Shown one piece after another: positions 24,364 to 32,138 of a stretch of 32,138 nucleotides of DNA. Each line of letters opens with the position of its first letter. Positions within the stretch are counted from its first letter, which is position 1. The DNA comes from JAWOJB01 sp046484325. GTDB taxonomy: Bacteria; Actinomycetota; Acidimicrobiia; Spongiisociales; ZC4RG35. A program made the translations under genes and the position numbers. The DNA lies in contig JAWOJB010000021.1 in the NCBI GenBank assembly GCA_046484325.1, positions 1 through 32,138 of the forward strand, read 5' to 3'. The notes under the pieces are model-generated. The model had not been told where the DNA came from. It worked only from the letters and a program-made list of their open reading frames with translations, and made no database searches.

Positions 24364-24482
24364 CGAGAGCGGATAGTAGGGAGGCGGCCGGACGACGACG
24401 AAACCGGCCAGTAGGGACTGATTCCGCTAGCCAGCATGAGGGTACCCCGCCAGAGTGATGGTCGGATGACGACAAGGCCGAC
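24364..24482. promoter_or_regulatory. Divergent control region of nuoEFG and the V/A-ATPase operon
   Basis: These 119 bases separate the first codons of nuoE and atpD. On the minus side TACTAT (24378 to 24373) is a -10-like box 9 bases from the nuoE ATG. On the plus side no convincing -10 is seen; AAGG (24474 to 24477) is the ribosome-binding site for the GTG at 24483. An 8-base direct repeat, AGTAGGGA, occurs at 24375 and 24410, 35 bases apart. Between the copies lies an inverted repeat, GGCCGG (24386 to 24391) and CCGGCC (24404 to 24409). The arrangement could hold an operator common to both operons. Confidence 0.5.
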
Positions 24483-25124
24483 GTGCAGGCGGTGATCGCC
24501 ACGCGATCCGAGCTGCTCGCCCGCAGGGAGCAGCTCGAGTTGGCGCGCCAGGGCCGCGACCTCCTCCACGAGAAGCGCGAGCAGCTGATGGAGGCCTTCC
24601 AGGCCCTGGCCGACCGGGTCCTGGCCGGAACCGGGGCACTGGAGGCGGCGGCTGCCGCCGGGCGCCGCGAGCTCGCCGTGGCAGAAGGGGTCCGGGGCCC
24701 CGAAGAGGTGGGCTCGGCGGCCCTCGCCTCCACCGGGGGCATCCGCCTGACTTCGCGACCGGCCACGATCATGGGCGTGAAGATCGCCGACATCGAGTAC
24801 CCGCCGGTGGGCCGTGGTCGGGCGGCACGCGGGTACACCCTGGCAGGCTCCGACGGCCACCTCGACGTCGCCGTCGAGCGTCTGGAGGCAGAGCTGGAGC
24901 TGCTGCTGGAGCTGGCGGTCAGCGAGCGGCGGCTCCGCCGGCTGGTGGACGAGATCGCCGCCACCACCCGGCGAGTCAATGCCCTCGAGTACGTCGTCGT
25001 GCCCCGGCTCGAGCTCGAGACGGCGGCCATCCAGAGGATCCTCGATGAACGGGAGCGCCAGGACCGGTTCCGGCTGAAGCGGATCAAGGCGCGTCGTGGG
25101 CGCAGGCTGGAACAGGCCAGATGA
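24483..25124 (+). CDS. atpD: V/A-type ATPase subunit D (central stalk)
   Basis: Subunit D is the long coiled-coil rotor shaft that turns inside the A3B3 head. The 213-residue protein begins with IATRSELLARREQLELARQGRDLLHEKREQLM, the recognised N-terminal helix of the family, and ends in a second long helix rich in charge (VVPRLELETAAIQRILDERERQDRFRLKRIK). The middle part has the glycine-bearing loop expected between them. The start is GTG 24483 with AAGG five bases upstream; GTG 24492 is possible. It comes first in this operon, whereas most bacterial V/A operons place it after B. Its stop overlaps the next gene by four bases. The symbol is by family analogy and is not to be confused with F-type atpD. 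Confidence 0.88.
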   Translation: MQAVIATRSELLARREQLELARQGRDLLHEKREQLMEAFQALADRVLAGTGALEAAAAAGRRELAVAEGVRGPEEVGSAALASTGGIRLTSRPATIMGVKIADIEYPPVGRGRAARGYTLAGSDGHLDVAVERLEAELELLLELAVSERRLRRLVDEIAATTRRVNALEYVVVPRLELETAAIQRILDERERQDRFRLKRIKARRGRRLEQAR

Positions 25125-25456
25125 GCGACGGGCCCCACTTCGCCGCCATCCGCACCGCCGAGCTGGAGGCCGCCCGCCGGATCGAGGAGGCGCACAGCCG
25201 GGAAGTGCGCCTTCTGGCGGAGACCCGGGCCGAGGCCCACCGGATCGTCGACGACGCCAGGTCCGAGGCGAGGCGGCGAGGCGAGCAGGATCTGGCCGAG
25301 GCGGTCGAGGCGGCCGAGGAGCAGGCCGCGGCCATCCGGGCCGCGGGCCGTGAAGCAGCCGCCGCCCTCCGCCGGGCGACGATCCTGCGCCTCGACGAGG
25401 CCTCCGGCCGGCTGGTCGAGCTCGTCCTCTCCCCTCCCGAGGAGTGGGGGGTGTGA
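25121..25456 (+). CDS. V/A-type ATPase peripheral-stalk subunit G/H
   Basis: The 111-residue protein is almost wholly a charged coiled coil (AELEAARRIEEAHSREVRLLAETRAEAHRIVDDARSEARRR and onward). Its size, composition and place before subunit I match subunit G (also called H), which pairs with subunit E to form the stator stalk. Coiled coils are weak evidence of identity, so position carries most of the weight. It overlaps subunit D by four bases and is followed by subunit I after one base. Confidence 0.75.
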   Translation: MSDGPHFAAIRTAELEAARRIEEAHSREVRLLAETRAEAHRIVDDARSEARRRGEQDLAEAVEAAEEQAAAIRAAGREAAAALRRATILRLDEASGRLVELVLSPPEEWGV

Positions 25457-25457
25457 C

Positions 25458-27362
25458 GTGATCGTGCCGATGGCCAGGGTCCACGTGATCGCACACCGGC
25501 GACGCCTCGACACCGTCCTGCGAGCGCTGTACTCGCTGCAAACGGTCCACCTCGTCGACGTCACGGGCGACTCGACCGTGCGGCTCCCCCCGCTGGCGCC
25601 GGGCGAGGGCATCCTCGGTGAGATCGAGGAGGCCCGGTACCTGCGAACCCGTCTCCAGGCGGTGATCCGACTCGTCCCCGACGTCCCCTCGACGGCCCCT
25701 GGTCCCCCCACCCTCGACCTCCCGACGCTCCGGCGCGAGGTGGACGAACTGCAGCCCGAGATCGAACGGCGGGTGGGAAGGCTCGACGAGCTCACCGCCG
25801 AGCAGGAGACGCTGCCACGGCATCTCGCCTCGCTCCGCCGGCTCCTCCCGCTCCTCCCCGAGCACGCCAACCTCGAGGGCTACGAGATCGCGGCCGTCAT
25901 CCTCGAGGCCCGCCACGCCGAGGTGCTCGGGGAGCTCGACGCCGAGCTCACCCGTCTCCTCCACGGCAACTACGAGATCATCTCCGACCGCCTGGACCCC
26001 GACACGATGGGCGCAGTCATCGTCTTCCCCCGCCGGGCCGAGGAGGAGGTCCGCGGCCTCATGGGACGGGAGCAGGTGAGCAGGGTGCGGCTGCCCGGCC
26101 GGTACGAGTCGATGACGTTCCGCGACGCCATCTCGGCGATGGAACACCGCCTCACCGAGCTGCCAGGGCTCATCGCTGCCGAGCGCGACACCCTTGCCGG
26201 GATCGTCGCCGCCCACGCCCACTGGATCCCCGCCATCGAGGCGATCTCCGCCCGGATCGACCAGCTGGCGGCCATCCGCCGGTTCGGCGCCACCCCCCAC
26301 ACCTTCGTCGTGTCGGGCTGGGCGCCGGTCAAGGAAGTGGAGCGGCTTCGCCGGGTGCTGGAGGTCGAAGCCGGGTCGGATGTGCTCGTCGAGTCCTCGT
26401 CACCCGACCCCGACGACCACCCACCGGTGCTGATGGCCAACTCGCGGCCGGCCCGCCCCTTCCAGGTGCTCGTCGAGCTGCTCGATCTGCCGCGGTACGG
26501 CACCCTCGACCCCACGGCGCTCATGGCCCTCTTCCTCCCGCTCTTCTTCGGGATGATGCTTGGCGATGTGGGCTACGGCCTCGCGCTGATGGGGATCGCT
26601 TGGCTCATCCGCCGGAGGTTCGCCCGCCGGGCTCCCCGGGTGGGCGAGCTCACGAAGGTGCTGACCCTCTCGGCGGCCTGGGCCGTGGTGTGGGGCGTGG
26701 TCTATGCCGAGTTCTTCGGCGACCTCGGCTACCGCCTCTGGAGCTGGGAGCCGTTGTGGATCCACCGTGAGGAGGCCCTGGCCCCGCTGTTGCTCTTCGC
26801 CATGGCGGTCGGCGCCGCCCACGTCGCGCTCGGCCTCGTCCTCGGCATCTGGCAGGCCGCCCGCTCCCGGGATCCCCGCAGCGCCACCCAACGGGTGGGC
26901 CTGCTCGTGGCCCTGGCAGGCCTCTTTCTCGTCGCCGCCACCGCAGCCGGCCGGCTCCCCGAGTCGCTCGGCACGCCGGGGGTGGCCGGGATCCTGGTGG
27001 GGCTGGTGATCCTCATGGCGGTCGGCGGGCCGATGGGTCTCCTGCTCGGGCCGCTCGAGCTGACAGGGCTGATCGGCAACATCCTCTCCTACCTGAGGAT
27101 CGCCGCAATCGGCCTCGCCTCGGTCTACCTCGCCCGGGTCGCCAACGAGCTGGGGGCGATCGGCCCGATCTGGCTGGGGGTGGCGATCGCCTCGCTCCTC
27201 CACGCCCTCAACCTGGCGCTCGGGGCGTTCAGTCCCAGCATCCAGTCGCTGCGACTCCACTATGTGGAGTTCTTCGGGAAGTTCTATGACGGGGGCGGCG
27301 AGCCCTACCGGCCCTTCGGGTCGCCGGAGCCCGCCGTTCCCGTCCGCACCACCCCTGCGTGA
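25458..27362 (+). CDS. V/A-type ATPase subunit I (membrane stator, a-subunit)
   Basis: Subunit I holds the two ion half-channels facing the c ring and anchors the stator stalks. The 634-residue protein has a cytoplasmic N-terminal half (VIVPMARVHVIAHRRRLDTVLRAL, then long helices) and a membrane half from about residue 350 with seven or eight helices. Family landmarks are TALMALFLPLFFGMMLGDVGYGLALM and, near the end, the helix LSYLRIAAIGLASVYLARVAN bearing the essential arginine, followed by LRLHYVEFFGKFYDGGG. I chose GTG 25458 (VIVPM); GTG 25464 and ATG 25470 are alternatives. GGGGGG lies shortly upstream. Confidence 0.92.
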   Translation: MIVPMARVHVIAHRRRLDTVLRALYSLQTVHLVDVTGDSTVRLPPLAPGEGILGEIEEARYLRTRLQAVIRLVPDVPSTAPGPPTLDLPTLRREVDELQPEIERRVGRLDELTAEQETLPRHLASLRRLLPLLPEHANLEGYEIAAVILEARHAEVLGELDAELTRLLHGNYEIISDRLDPDTMGAVIVFPRRAEEEVRGLMGREQVSRVRLPGRYESMTFRDAISAMEHRLTELPGLIAAERDTLAGIVAAHAHWIPAIEAISARIDQLAAIRRFGATPHTFVVSGWAPVKEVERLRRVLEVEAGSDVLVESSSPDPDDHPPVLMANSRPARPFQVLVELLDLPRYGTLDPTALMALFLPLFFGMMLGDVGYGLALMGIAWLIRRRFARRAPRVGELTKVLTLSAAWAVVWGVVYAEFFGDLGYRLWSWEPLWIHREEALAPLLLFAMAVGAAHVALGLVLGIWQAARSRDPRSATQRVGLLVALAGLFLVAATAAGRLPESLGTPGVAGILVGLVILMAVGGPMGLLLGPLELTGLIGNILSYLRIAAIGLASVYLARVANELGAIGPIWLGVAIASLLHALNLALGAFSPSIQSLRLHYVEFFGKFYDGGGEPYRPFGSPEPAVPVRTTPA

Positions 27363-27373
27363 AAGGAGCAGAC

Positions 27374-27595
27374 ATGGACATCGGATGGCTCGCCATCGGA
27401 GCGGGGCTGGCGGTGGGGCTGAGCGCCATCGCCACCGGGTATGCACAGGCACGGATCGGCGCCGCCGGGATGGGGGCGATGGCCGAGAAGCCCGAGCTGG
27501 CGGGCAGGGTGATCCTGCTCGTCGCCATCCCCGAGACCCTCGTCATCCTCGGGTTCGCCGTGGCGGCGATGATCATCATCCTGCTGGGCGGCTGA
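27374..27595 (+). CDS. V/A-type ATPase subunit K (proteolipid, c-ring)
   Basis: This 73-residue protein forms the rotating membrane ring. It is a single two-helix hairpin: helix 1 about residues 5 to 37 (GLSAIATGYAQARIGAAGMGAMAEKPE) and helix 2 about 45 to 71 (VILLVAIPETLVILGFAVAAMIIILL). Glu54 in IPETLVILG is the ion-carrying carboxylate. Gln25 and Thr55 align with two of the sodium ligands known from the Enterococcus hirae ring, whereas a third ligand glutamine is replaced by Leu56. I chose ATG 27374 because AAAGGAG lies six bases upstream; a GTG at 27359 is less likely. The stop shares one base with the next start. Confidence 0.93.
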   Translation: MDIGWLAIGAGLAVGLSAIATGYAQARIGAAGMGAMAEKPELAGRVILLVAIPETLVILGFAVAAMIIILLGG

Positions 27596-28191
27596 TGGCG
27601 CTGGAGGACATCCTCGGAGCCATCGACCAGGAGGCCGACGGCGAGGTCCGGCGGGTGAGCGCCGATACGGAGCGGCGTCGCACCGAGATGCTCGAGCGCG
27701 CCGCCGCCGAGGCCGAATCGATATTGCGAGAGGAATCCGAGCGCGCCGCAACCGCCCGCGTCGAGCATCGCGAGGGCATTCTCAACGGCGCCCGGCTCGA
27801 CGCCGACCGGAGCGTGCGCGAGACCCGGGAGACGGTCTACCAGGAGCTCCTCGCCATCGTCCGGGAACGGCTCGCCCGGGTTGCCGACGGGCCCGACTAT
27901 CCGAGGATCTGGCCGGTGCTCTTCGACGAGTGCAGGCGCGTGCTCCCCGAGGCGCGAACGGTGCGGGTGCGGGCGTCCGACGAAGGCCGCGCACTGTCGG
28001 TCGCGATCGAATCGGGGATGGCCGACGTCGAGGTCGAACCGGTCCTCGATTCGTGGGGGGGCCTCGAGCTGGCGACGGGAGACGGCCGGCTGGTGCGAAA
28101 CACCTTCGAGGATCGCCTGGAGAAGGCGGACCCCGCCCTCCGGCTGCTTGCCGGAGACCTCGTACCCGAGCTGCGCGAGCGGCGGCCATGA
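27595..28191 (+). CDS. V/A-type ATPase subunit E (peripheral stalk)
   Basis: Subunit E pairs with G to form the stator stalk and caps the head. The 198-residue protein has an N-terminal coiled coil (about residues 1 to 85, rich in EAESILREESERAATARVEHREGI) and a globular C-terminal half that ends with GGLELATGDGRLVRNTFEDRLEKADPALR, a recognisable subunit E signature. It begins one base before the end of subunit K (TGATG) and overlaps subunit C by four bases. Confidence 0.88.
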   Translation: MALEDILGAIDQEADGEVRRVSADTERRRTEMLERAAAEAESILREESERAATARVEHREGILNGARLDADRSVRETRETVYQELLAIVRERLARVADGPDYPRIWPVLFDECRRVLPEARTVRVRASDEGRALSVAIESGMADVEVEPVLDSWGGLELATGDGRLVRNTFEDRLEKADPALRLLAGDLVPELRERRP

Positions 28192-29252
28192 CCGGGTTCG
28201 AGTACGGGAACACCCGGCTGCGGGCGATGCGATCCCGGTTGCTCCGCCCCCACGACTACCTCGACCTCATGCGGGCCACCGACCTCGACCATCTCCTCGG
28301 GGCTCTCGGTTCGACGGACTTCCGACCCGACGTCGAGGCCGCCGTCACCCGCTTCGGGGGATCCCGCCGCCTCGACGAGGCGGTGCGAGGCCACCTGGCC
28401 CGGCTCGTCCGCACCGCCAGCTCGTTCTACGAAGGCGCCATCCGCCGGCGGATCGATCTCGTCACGCGGCGGTGGGACCTCCACAATCTCCGCACGCTGC
28501 TCCGGGCGCAGGCGTCGTCACCTCCGGTCGCCGACGTCGGCCCACTGCTCGTGCCGGCCGGGGTCATCGGCGAGGCAGAGCTGAGGGCGCTGGCCGAGGC
28601 ACCCGGGCTCAAACCGATGATCGACCAGATGGTGGCCTGGGGCCTGCCAGGTCCCGCCACGGCCCGGGCCCTGCTGCGGGCCTGGCCCCGCTACGAGACC
28701 GGCGGCGACCTCACCGTGCTGGAGCACGCCCTCGACGCCTCCTTCGCCGCCCAGCTCGAAGCCGACATCGGCCGGACCGACGACGAGGCCGCCGAGCTCG
28801 TCAGAACCGAGATCGACGTCCGCAACCTCGATGTCGCCCTGCGCGCCCGTCGCAGCCTGCTGGGGGGAGAGCCCCTGCCCGAGGGCGAGCCGGCATTTCT
28901 CCCCGGGGGCACGATCGCCGGCTCGGTCTGGGTCTCGGTGTCCTCCGAGCTCGGCGACGACGAGGAGGTCGTCCGGCGTCTCGACGCCGTGACGCTGCCC
29001 GCCGGGTGGCCTGCCTCGATCGCCGCCTGGGCGGGGCACGGCCGCGACCAGCGCCTCGTGCGCGAGCTGGAGGATGCCGCGATCCTCCGGGCCATGGCCG
29101 GATTCGAGCGGGGCGACCCCCTTGGAATCGCGGTGCCCGTGGCCTTCATCGCCGCCGCCTCCGCCGAGGCCCGCAACGTCAGGCTGGTCGGACGGGCCGT
29201 GATCCACGGGACACCGCTCGACGACCTCGAACCCCTGCTCCTCGTCCCATGA
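28188..29252 (+). CDS. V/A-type ATPase subunit C (central socket, AC39/d type)
   Basis: Subunit C joins the central stalk to the c ring. The 354-residue, mostly helical protein begins with FEYGNTRLRAMRSRLLRPHDYLDLM and continues with LLGALGSTDFRPDVE, AIRRRIDLVTRRWDLHNLRTLLRA and LVRTEIDVRNLDVALRARR, which match the repeated helical pattern of the family. The length is close to the usual 320 to 360. It overlaps E and F by four bases each. Overall identity to better-known members appears low, so the call rests on pattern and position. Confidence 0.87.
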   Translation: MTGFEYGNTRLRAMRSRLLRPHDYLDLMRATDLDHLLGALGSTDFRPDVEAAVTRFGGSRRLDEAVRGHLARLVRTASSFYEGAIRRRIDLVTRRWDLHNLRTLLRAQASSPPVADVGPLLVPAGVIGEAELRALAEAPGLKPMIDQMVAWGLPGPATARALLRAWPRYETGGDLTVLEHALDASFAAQLEADIGRTDDEAAELVRTEIDVRNLDVALRARRSLLGGEPLPEGEPAFLPGGTIAGSVWVSVSSELGDDEEVVRRLDAVTLPAGWPASIAAWAGHGRDQRLVRELEDAAILRAMAGFERGDPLGIAVPVAFIAAASAEARNVRLVGRAVIHGTPLDDLEPLLLVP

Positions 29253-29596
29253 GCTCCGAGTCCCACCTCGTGATCGTGACTCCGCCCGAGCTGGACACCT
29301 GGTTCCGGCTGGCCGGAGCCGAGACACGCATCGCCGAGGACGCAGATTCGGCTCGTTCCCGGGTCGAGGAGCTCCTACACGAGGGGGAGCGCGGGGTGGT
29401 AGCCGTGTACGAGCCGTTCTTCGCCGGCTTCGAGCGCGGCTACCGGGAACGCCTGGAGCTGTCGGTGGCGCCCGTCGTGGTCCCCCTGCCCTCCGGGATC
29501 GGCGTCGAGGCCGACAGTGGCCGGCGTGCCCGACTCGCCGCCCGGCTGCAGCGGGCGGTCGGCTACCACGTCACCTTCGGGGAGGAGGAGCGATGA
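29249..29596 (+). CDS. V/A-type ATPase subunit F (regulatory rotor subunit)
   Basis: Subunit F binds the central shaft and influences activity. The 115-residue protein has the small alternating alpha/beta form (LVIVTPPELDTWFRLAGAETRIAEDADSARSRVEELLHEGERGVVAVYE), then the conserved-type segment VVPLPSGIGVEADSGRRARLAARLQRAVGYHV near the C-terminus. Both length and position between C and A fit. It overlaps the neighbouring genes by four bases on each side. Confidence 0.88.
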   Translation: MSSESHLVIVTPPELDTWFRLAGAETRIAEDADSARSRVEELLHEGERGVVAVYEPFFAGFERGYRERLELSVAPVVVPLPSGIGVEADSGRRARLAARLQRAVGYHVTFGEEER

Positions 29597-31341
29597 GCCG
29601 CCCGGGCCGTGTCATCCGGGTCGCCGGTCCGGTGGTGGTGGCCGAGGGACTCGACCGGGCCCGGCTCTACAACGTCGTGCGGGTCGGCCGCCGCAGGCTG
29701 ATCGGCGAGGTGATCCGCCTGGAGGCCGGCGAGACGGTGATCCAGGTCTATGAGGACACCGGCGGGCTCCAGGTGGGCTCGACCGTTGTGGACACCGGCG
29801 AGCCCATGGCGGTCGAGCTGGGGCCGGGCCTCGTCGGCAACGTCCTCGACGGCGTCCAGCGGGCGCTGCCGCTGCTCGCCCACGACGATGCCGATCCACG
29901 CGGCCGGCCCTTCCTCCGGAGGGGCGTCGAAGCCCCGCCGCTCGACCGGGAGCGTCGCTGGGAGCCCGAGATCCGGGTGACGGTGGGAGACGTGGTGGAG
30001 CCTGGCGACGTCGTGGCCCAGGTGCCCGAGACACCCTCGATCGTCCACCGGATCATGGTCCCCCCGGGGCTGGGCGGAGAGGTGACCGGCATCGAGACGA
30101 GCCCCGTGCGGGTCACCGACCCCCTGGTGTGGGTCGACGGCACACCCCTGCCGATGCTGAGCCGCTGGCCGGTCCGGCGGCGGCGTCCCTATGCAGCCCG
30201 CCTCGACCCGGTCCGCCCCCTCGTGACCGGCATGCGGGTGGTCGACACCCTCTTCCCGGTGGCCCGCGGCGGCAGCGCCACCATCCCGGGCGGGTTCGGC
30301 ACCGGCAAGACCGTGCACGAGCACACCCTCGCCAAGTGGTCGGATGCCGACCTCATCGTGTACGTGGGCTGCGGCGAGCGGGGAAACGAGCTCGCCGAGG
30401 TCCTCGAGGAGTTCCCCCGGCTCGTCGACCCCCGGTCCGGCGCATCGCTCATGGACCGGACCATCCTCATCGCCAACACCTCGAACATGCCGGTCGCCGC
30501 TCGCGAGGCCTCGATCTACACGGCGATCACGATCGCCGAGTACTACCGGGACCAGGGCTACGACGTCGCCCTCATGGCCGACTCGACCAGCCGGTGGGGC
30601 GAGGCCCTTCGCGAGGTGTCGAGCCGGCTCGAGGAGATGCCGGGGGAGGAGGGATTCCCCGCCTACCTGCCTTCCCGGCTGGCCGAGTTCTACGAGCGGG
30701 CGGGTGCCACCCGCTCGCTGGGGCGGGAACCGCGGGAGGGGTCGGTCACGGTCGTGGGCGCGGTGTCCCCGCCGGGAGGCGACTTCTCCGAGCCCGTCAC
30801 CCAGTACAGCCTGCGGCTCGCCGGCACCTTCTGGGCGCTCGACGCCGACCTGGCGCGGCGCCGTCACTTCCCGGCGATCCACTGGACCCGCTCGTACAGC
30901 CTCTACGACCTGGAGCGGTGGTTCGACGAGCAGGTCGCCACCGAGTGGAGCGAGCAGCGGCGCTGGGCTCTCGGGCTGCTCGCCGAGGAGGAGGACCTCC
31001 GCAACATCGTCCAACTGCTCGGCGTCGACGTGCTCGCCCCGGCCGAGCGGGTCACGTTCCACACCGGCCGCATCCTCAGGGAGGACTTCCTCCAGCAATC
31101 GGCGTTCGACGAGATCGACGCCTACTGTCCGCTCCCCAAGCAGTTCTGGATGCTGCGAGTGATCCACCGGCTCCACCAGGCCCTGCGGGAGGCGGTGCTC
31201 CGCGACGTCGAGGCCGCCACCGCCGTCGAGGTGCCGGCGATCGAGCAGGTGGGACGGATGCGCGCGTGGCCCGACGCCGAGGTCGAGGAGCGGGCCCGGG
31301 CCCTGATCGACCGCATCGAGGAGGAGGTGGGGGCCTTGTGA
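29593..31341 (+). CDS. atpA: V/A-type ATPase catalytic subunit A
   Basis: Subunit A carries the catalytic nucleotide site. The 582-residue protein contains the P-loop GGFGTGKTVHEHTLAKWSDADLI (catalytic lysine at about residue 239), then YVGCGERGNELAEVLEEFPRL with the catalytic glutamate, then ADSTSRWGEALREVSSRLEEMPGEEGFPAYLPSRLAEFYERAG, and the Walker B and arginine regions in order. The family insertion (non-homologous region, about residues 115 to 190) separates it from F-type beta subunits. The length is typical. It overlaps F and B by four bases each. Whether the enzyme makes ATP or pumps ions cannot be decided from this gene. Confidence 0.96.
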   Translation: MSRPGRVIRVAGPVVVAEGLDRARLYNVVRVGRRRLIGEVIRLEAGETVIQVYEDTGGLQVGSTVVDTGEPMAVELGPGLVGNVLDGVQRALPLLAHDDADPRGRPFLRRGVEAPPLDRERRWEPEIRVTVGDVVEPGDVVAQVPETPSIVHRIMVPPGLGGEVTGIETSPVRVTDPLVWVDGTPLPMLSRWPVRRRRPYAARLDPVRPLVTGMRVVDTLFPVARGGSATIPGGFGTGKTVHEHTLAKWSDADLIVYVGCGERGNELAEVLEEFPRLVDPRSGASLMDRTILIANTSNMPVAAREASIYTAITIAEYYRDQGYDVALMADSTSRWGEALREVSSRLEEMPGEEGFPAYLPSRLAEFYERAGATRSLGREPREGSVTVVGAVSPPGGDFSEPVTQYSLRLAGTFWALDADLARRRHFPAIHWTRSYSLYDLERWFDEQVATEWSEQRRWALGLLAEEEDLRNIVQLLGVDVLAPAERVTFHTGRILREDFLQQSAFDEIDAYCPLPKQFWMLRVIHRLHQALREAVLRDVEAATAVEVPAIEQVGRMRAWPDAEVEERARALIDRIEEEVGAL

Positions 31342-32138
31342 AGCTGCGACGCGGCCTCCACACCACCGAGTTCCAGACCGTCTACTACGTGTCCGGCCCG
31401 TTGCTCTTCATCGACCATGCCACCGGCGTCCATGCCGCCGAGGTCGTCGACGTGGTCGCCCCCGACGGCGGGGTGCGGACCGGTCAGGTGCTCGAGATCG
31501 ATCGGCAGCGGGCCGTCATCGAGGTGTTCGCGGGGACCCGCGGCCTCGACCTGGCGACGACCAGGGTGCGGCTCGGCGGCGACGCCGCCCGCCTGGGGGT
31601 GGGAGTCGATCTGCTCGGGCGAATGCTCGACGGGTCGGGCCGGCCCATCGACGGAGGACCGCCGGTGATGCCGGAGGCGTTCTGGGACATCAACGGGCTG
31701 CCGATCAACCCGGCGATGCGGAGCTTCCCCACCGAGTTCATCGAGACGGGGATCTCGACGATCGACGGCCTCAACACGCTCGTCCGGGGCCAGAAGCTCC
31801 CGATCTTCTCGGGCTTCGGGCTGCCCGCCGGGCAGCTGGCCGCCGACATCGCCGGCAGGGCGAGGGTGACCGGATCCGAGGAGCGATTCGTGGTCGTGTT
31901 CGCGGCGATGGGCATCACCCACCGAGAAGCCTCCTTCTTCCGCCGTGAGCTCGAGGAGAGCGGCCAACTCAACCGTACGGTGCTGTTCCTCAACCTGGCC
32001 GACGACCCGACCATCGAACGGCTCGTGACCCCGCGGCTGTCCAATCGAGCGCGCACTGGGCGCCCTCGTCGAGCAAACGCGCCTGCACGGGCACGAGCTC
32101 CCCGGGGCACACCAAGAGCTCGTCCTCGGGCCGCAGGC
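31338..32138 (+). CDS. atpB: V/A-type ATPase subunit B, runs off the right edge with a break near 32039
   Basis: Subunit B alternates with A in the head and binds nucleotide without catalysing. From the GTG at 31338 (KLRRGLHTTEFQTVYYVSGPLLF) the family match is clear through GVGVDLLGRMLDGSGRPIDGG, WDINGLPINPAMRSFPTEFIETGISTIDGLNTLVRGQKLPIFSGFGLPAGQLAADIAGRARV and FLNLADDPTIERLVTPRL, ending at 32039. As in other B subunits the P-loop is degenerate (GFGLPAGQLA). After LVTPRL the family should continue with ALTAAEYLAFE-type sequence; instead the frame gives an arginine- and alanine-rich tail unlike the family. The frame stays open to the edge, but the last 99 bases look foreign or rearranged. 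The symbol is by family analogy. Confidence 0.85.
   Translation, partial: MKLRRGLHTTEFQTVYYVSGPLLFIDHATGVHAAEVVDVVAPDGGVRTGQVLEIDRQRAVIEVFAGTRGLDLATTRVRLGGDAARLGVGVDLLGRMLDGSGRPIDGGPPVMPEAFWDINGLPINPAMRSFPTEFIETGISTIDGLNTLVRGQKLPIFSGFGLPAGQLAADIAGRARVTGSEERFVVVFAAMGITHREASFFRRELEESGQLNRTVLFLNLADDPTIERLVTPRLSNRARTGRPRRANAPARARAPRGTPRARPRAAG
32040..32138. other. Sequence unrelated to subunit B at the window edge
   Basis: These 99 bases do not encode the expected continuation of subunit B in any of the six frames I translated. The third plus frame (ERALGALVEQTRLHGHELPGA) and one minus frame (RPEDELLVCPGELVPVQARL) both look like genuine GC-rich coding sequence, so the stretch could be part of another gene. 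I cannot tell an insertion or recombination junction from an assembly chimera at a contig end. Confidence 0.55.

Overview
This window is a gene-dense, very GC-rich (about 70% by eye) bacterial chromosome segment. GC-biased codons, frequent GTG starts, probable leaderless genes and the gene content all point to Actinomycetota, plausibly an Acidimicrobiia-like lineage. That placement is inference; no rRNA or marker search was possible.

The backbone is respiratory complex I (NDH-1). On the minus strand nuoE-nuoF-nuoG (24363 to 19983) is followed by nuoH-I-J-K-L-M-N (18844 to 11253), and about 10.4 kb further on by nuoA-nuoB, which runs off the left edge. The usual A-to-N order is therefore broken, with EFG-HIJKLMN ahead of AB. 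A plus-strand Ca2+/Na+ exchanger-like gene sits between nuoG and nuoH. Each nuo block appears to have its own promoter.

The 10.4-kb segment between nuoN and nuoA holds, right to left: a bactofilin-like membrane protein coupled to nuoN, a thioredoxin-like protein, MobA, two small unknown membrane proteins, a three-gene Fe3+ ABC transporter (binding lipoprotein, fused permease, ATPase), a DUF222/HNH endonuclease, a DtxR/MntR-family metalloregulator and a phosphodiesterase/pyrophosphatase-like enzyme.

To the right of nuoE and divergent from it, with 119 bp between, is a nine-gene operon for a rotary V/A-type ATPase in the order D-G-I-K-E-C-F-A-B. It is tightly coupled, mostly by ATGA-type overlaps. 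Two ion-translocating machines therefore share one divergent intergenic region. The B gene stops resembling its family about 100 bp before the right edge, which suggests a junction or an assembly break.

Non-coding structure worth noting: degenerate heptanucleotide tandem repeats fill four short intergenic gaps; a perfect 18-bp-stem hairpin contains the stop codons of two convergent genes; one divergent pair has overlapping start codons (CATG) flanked on both sides by TAnnnT boxes; and a perfect 18-bp palindrome lies upstream of the iron transporter. I saw no tRNA, rRNA, CRISPR array, insertion sequence or phage gene. Nothing here is convincingly a new defence or biosynthetic system; the novelty is in gene order, repeats and junctions.
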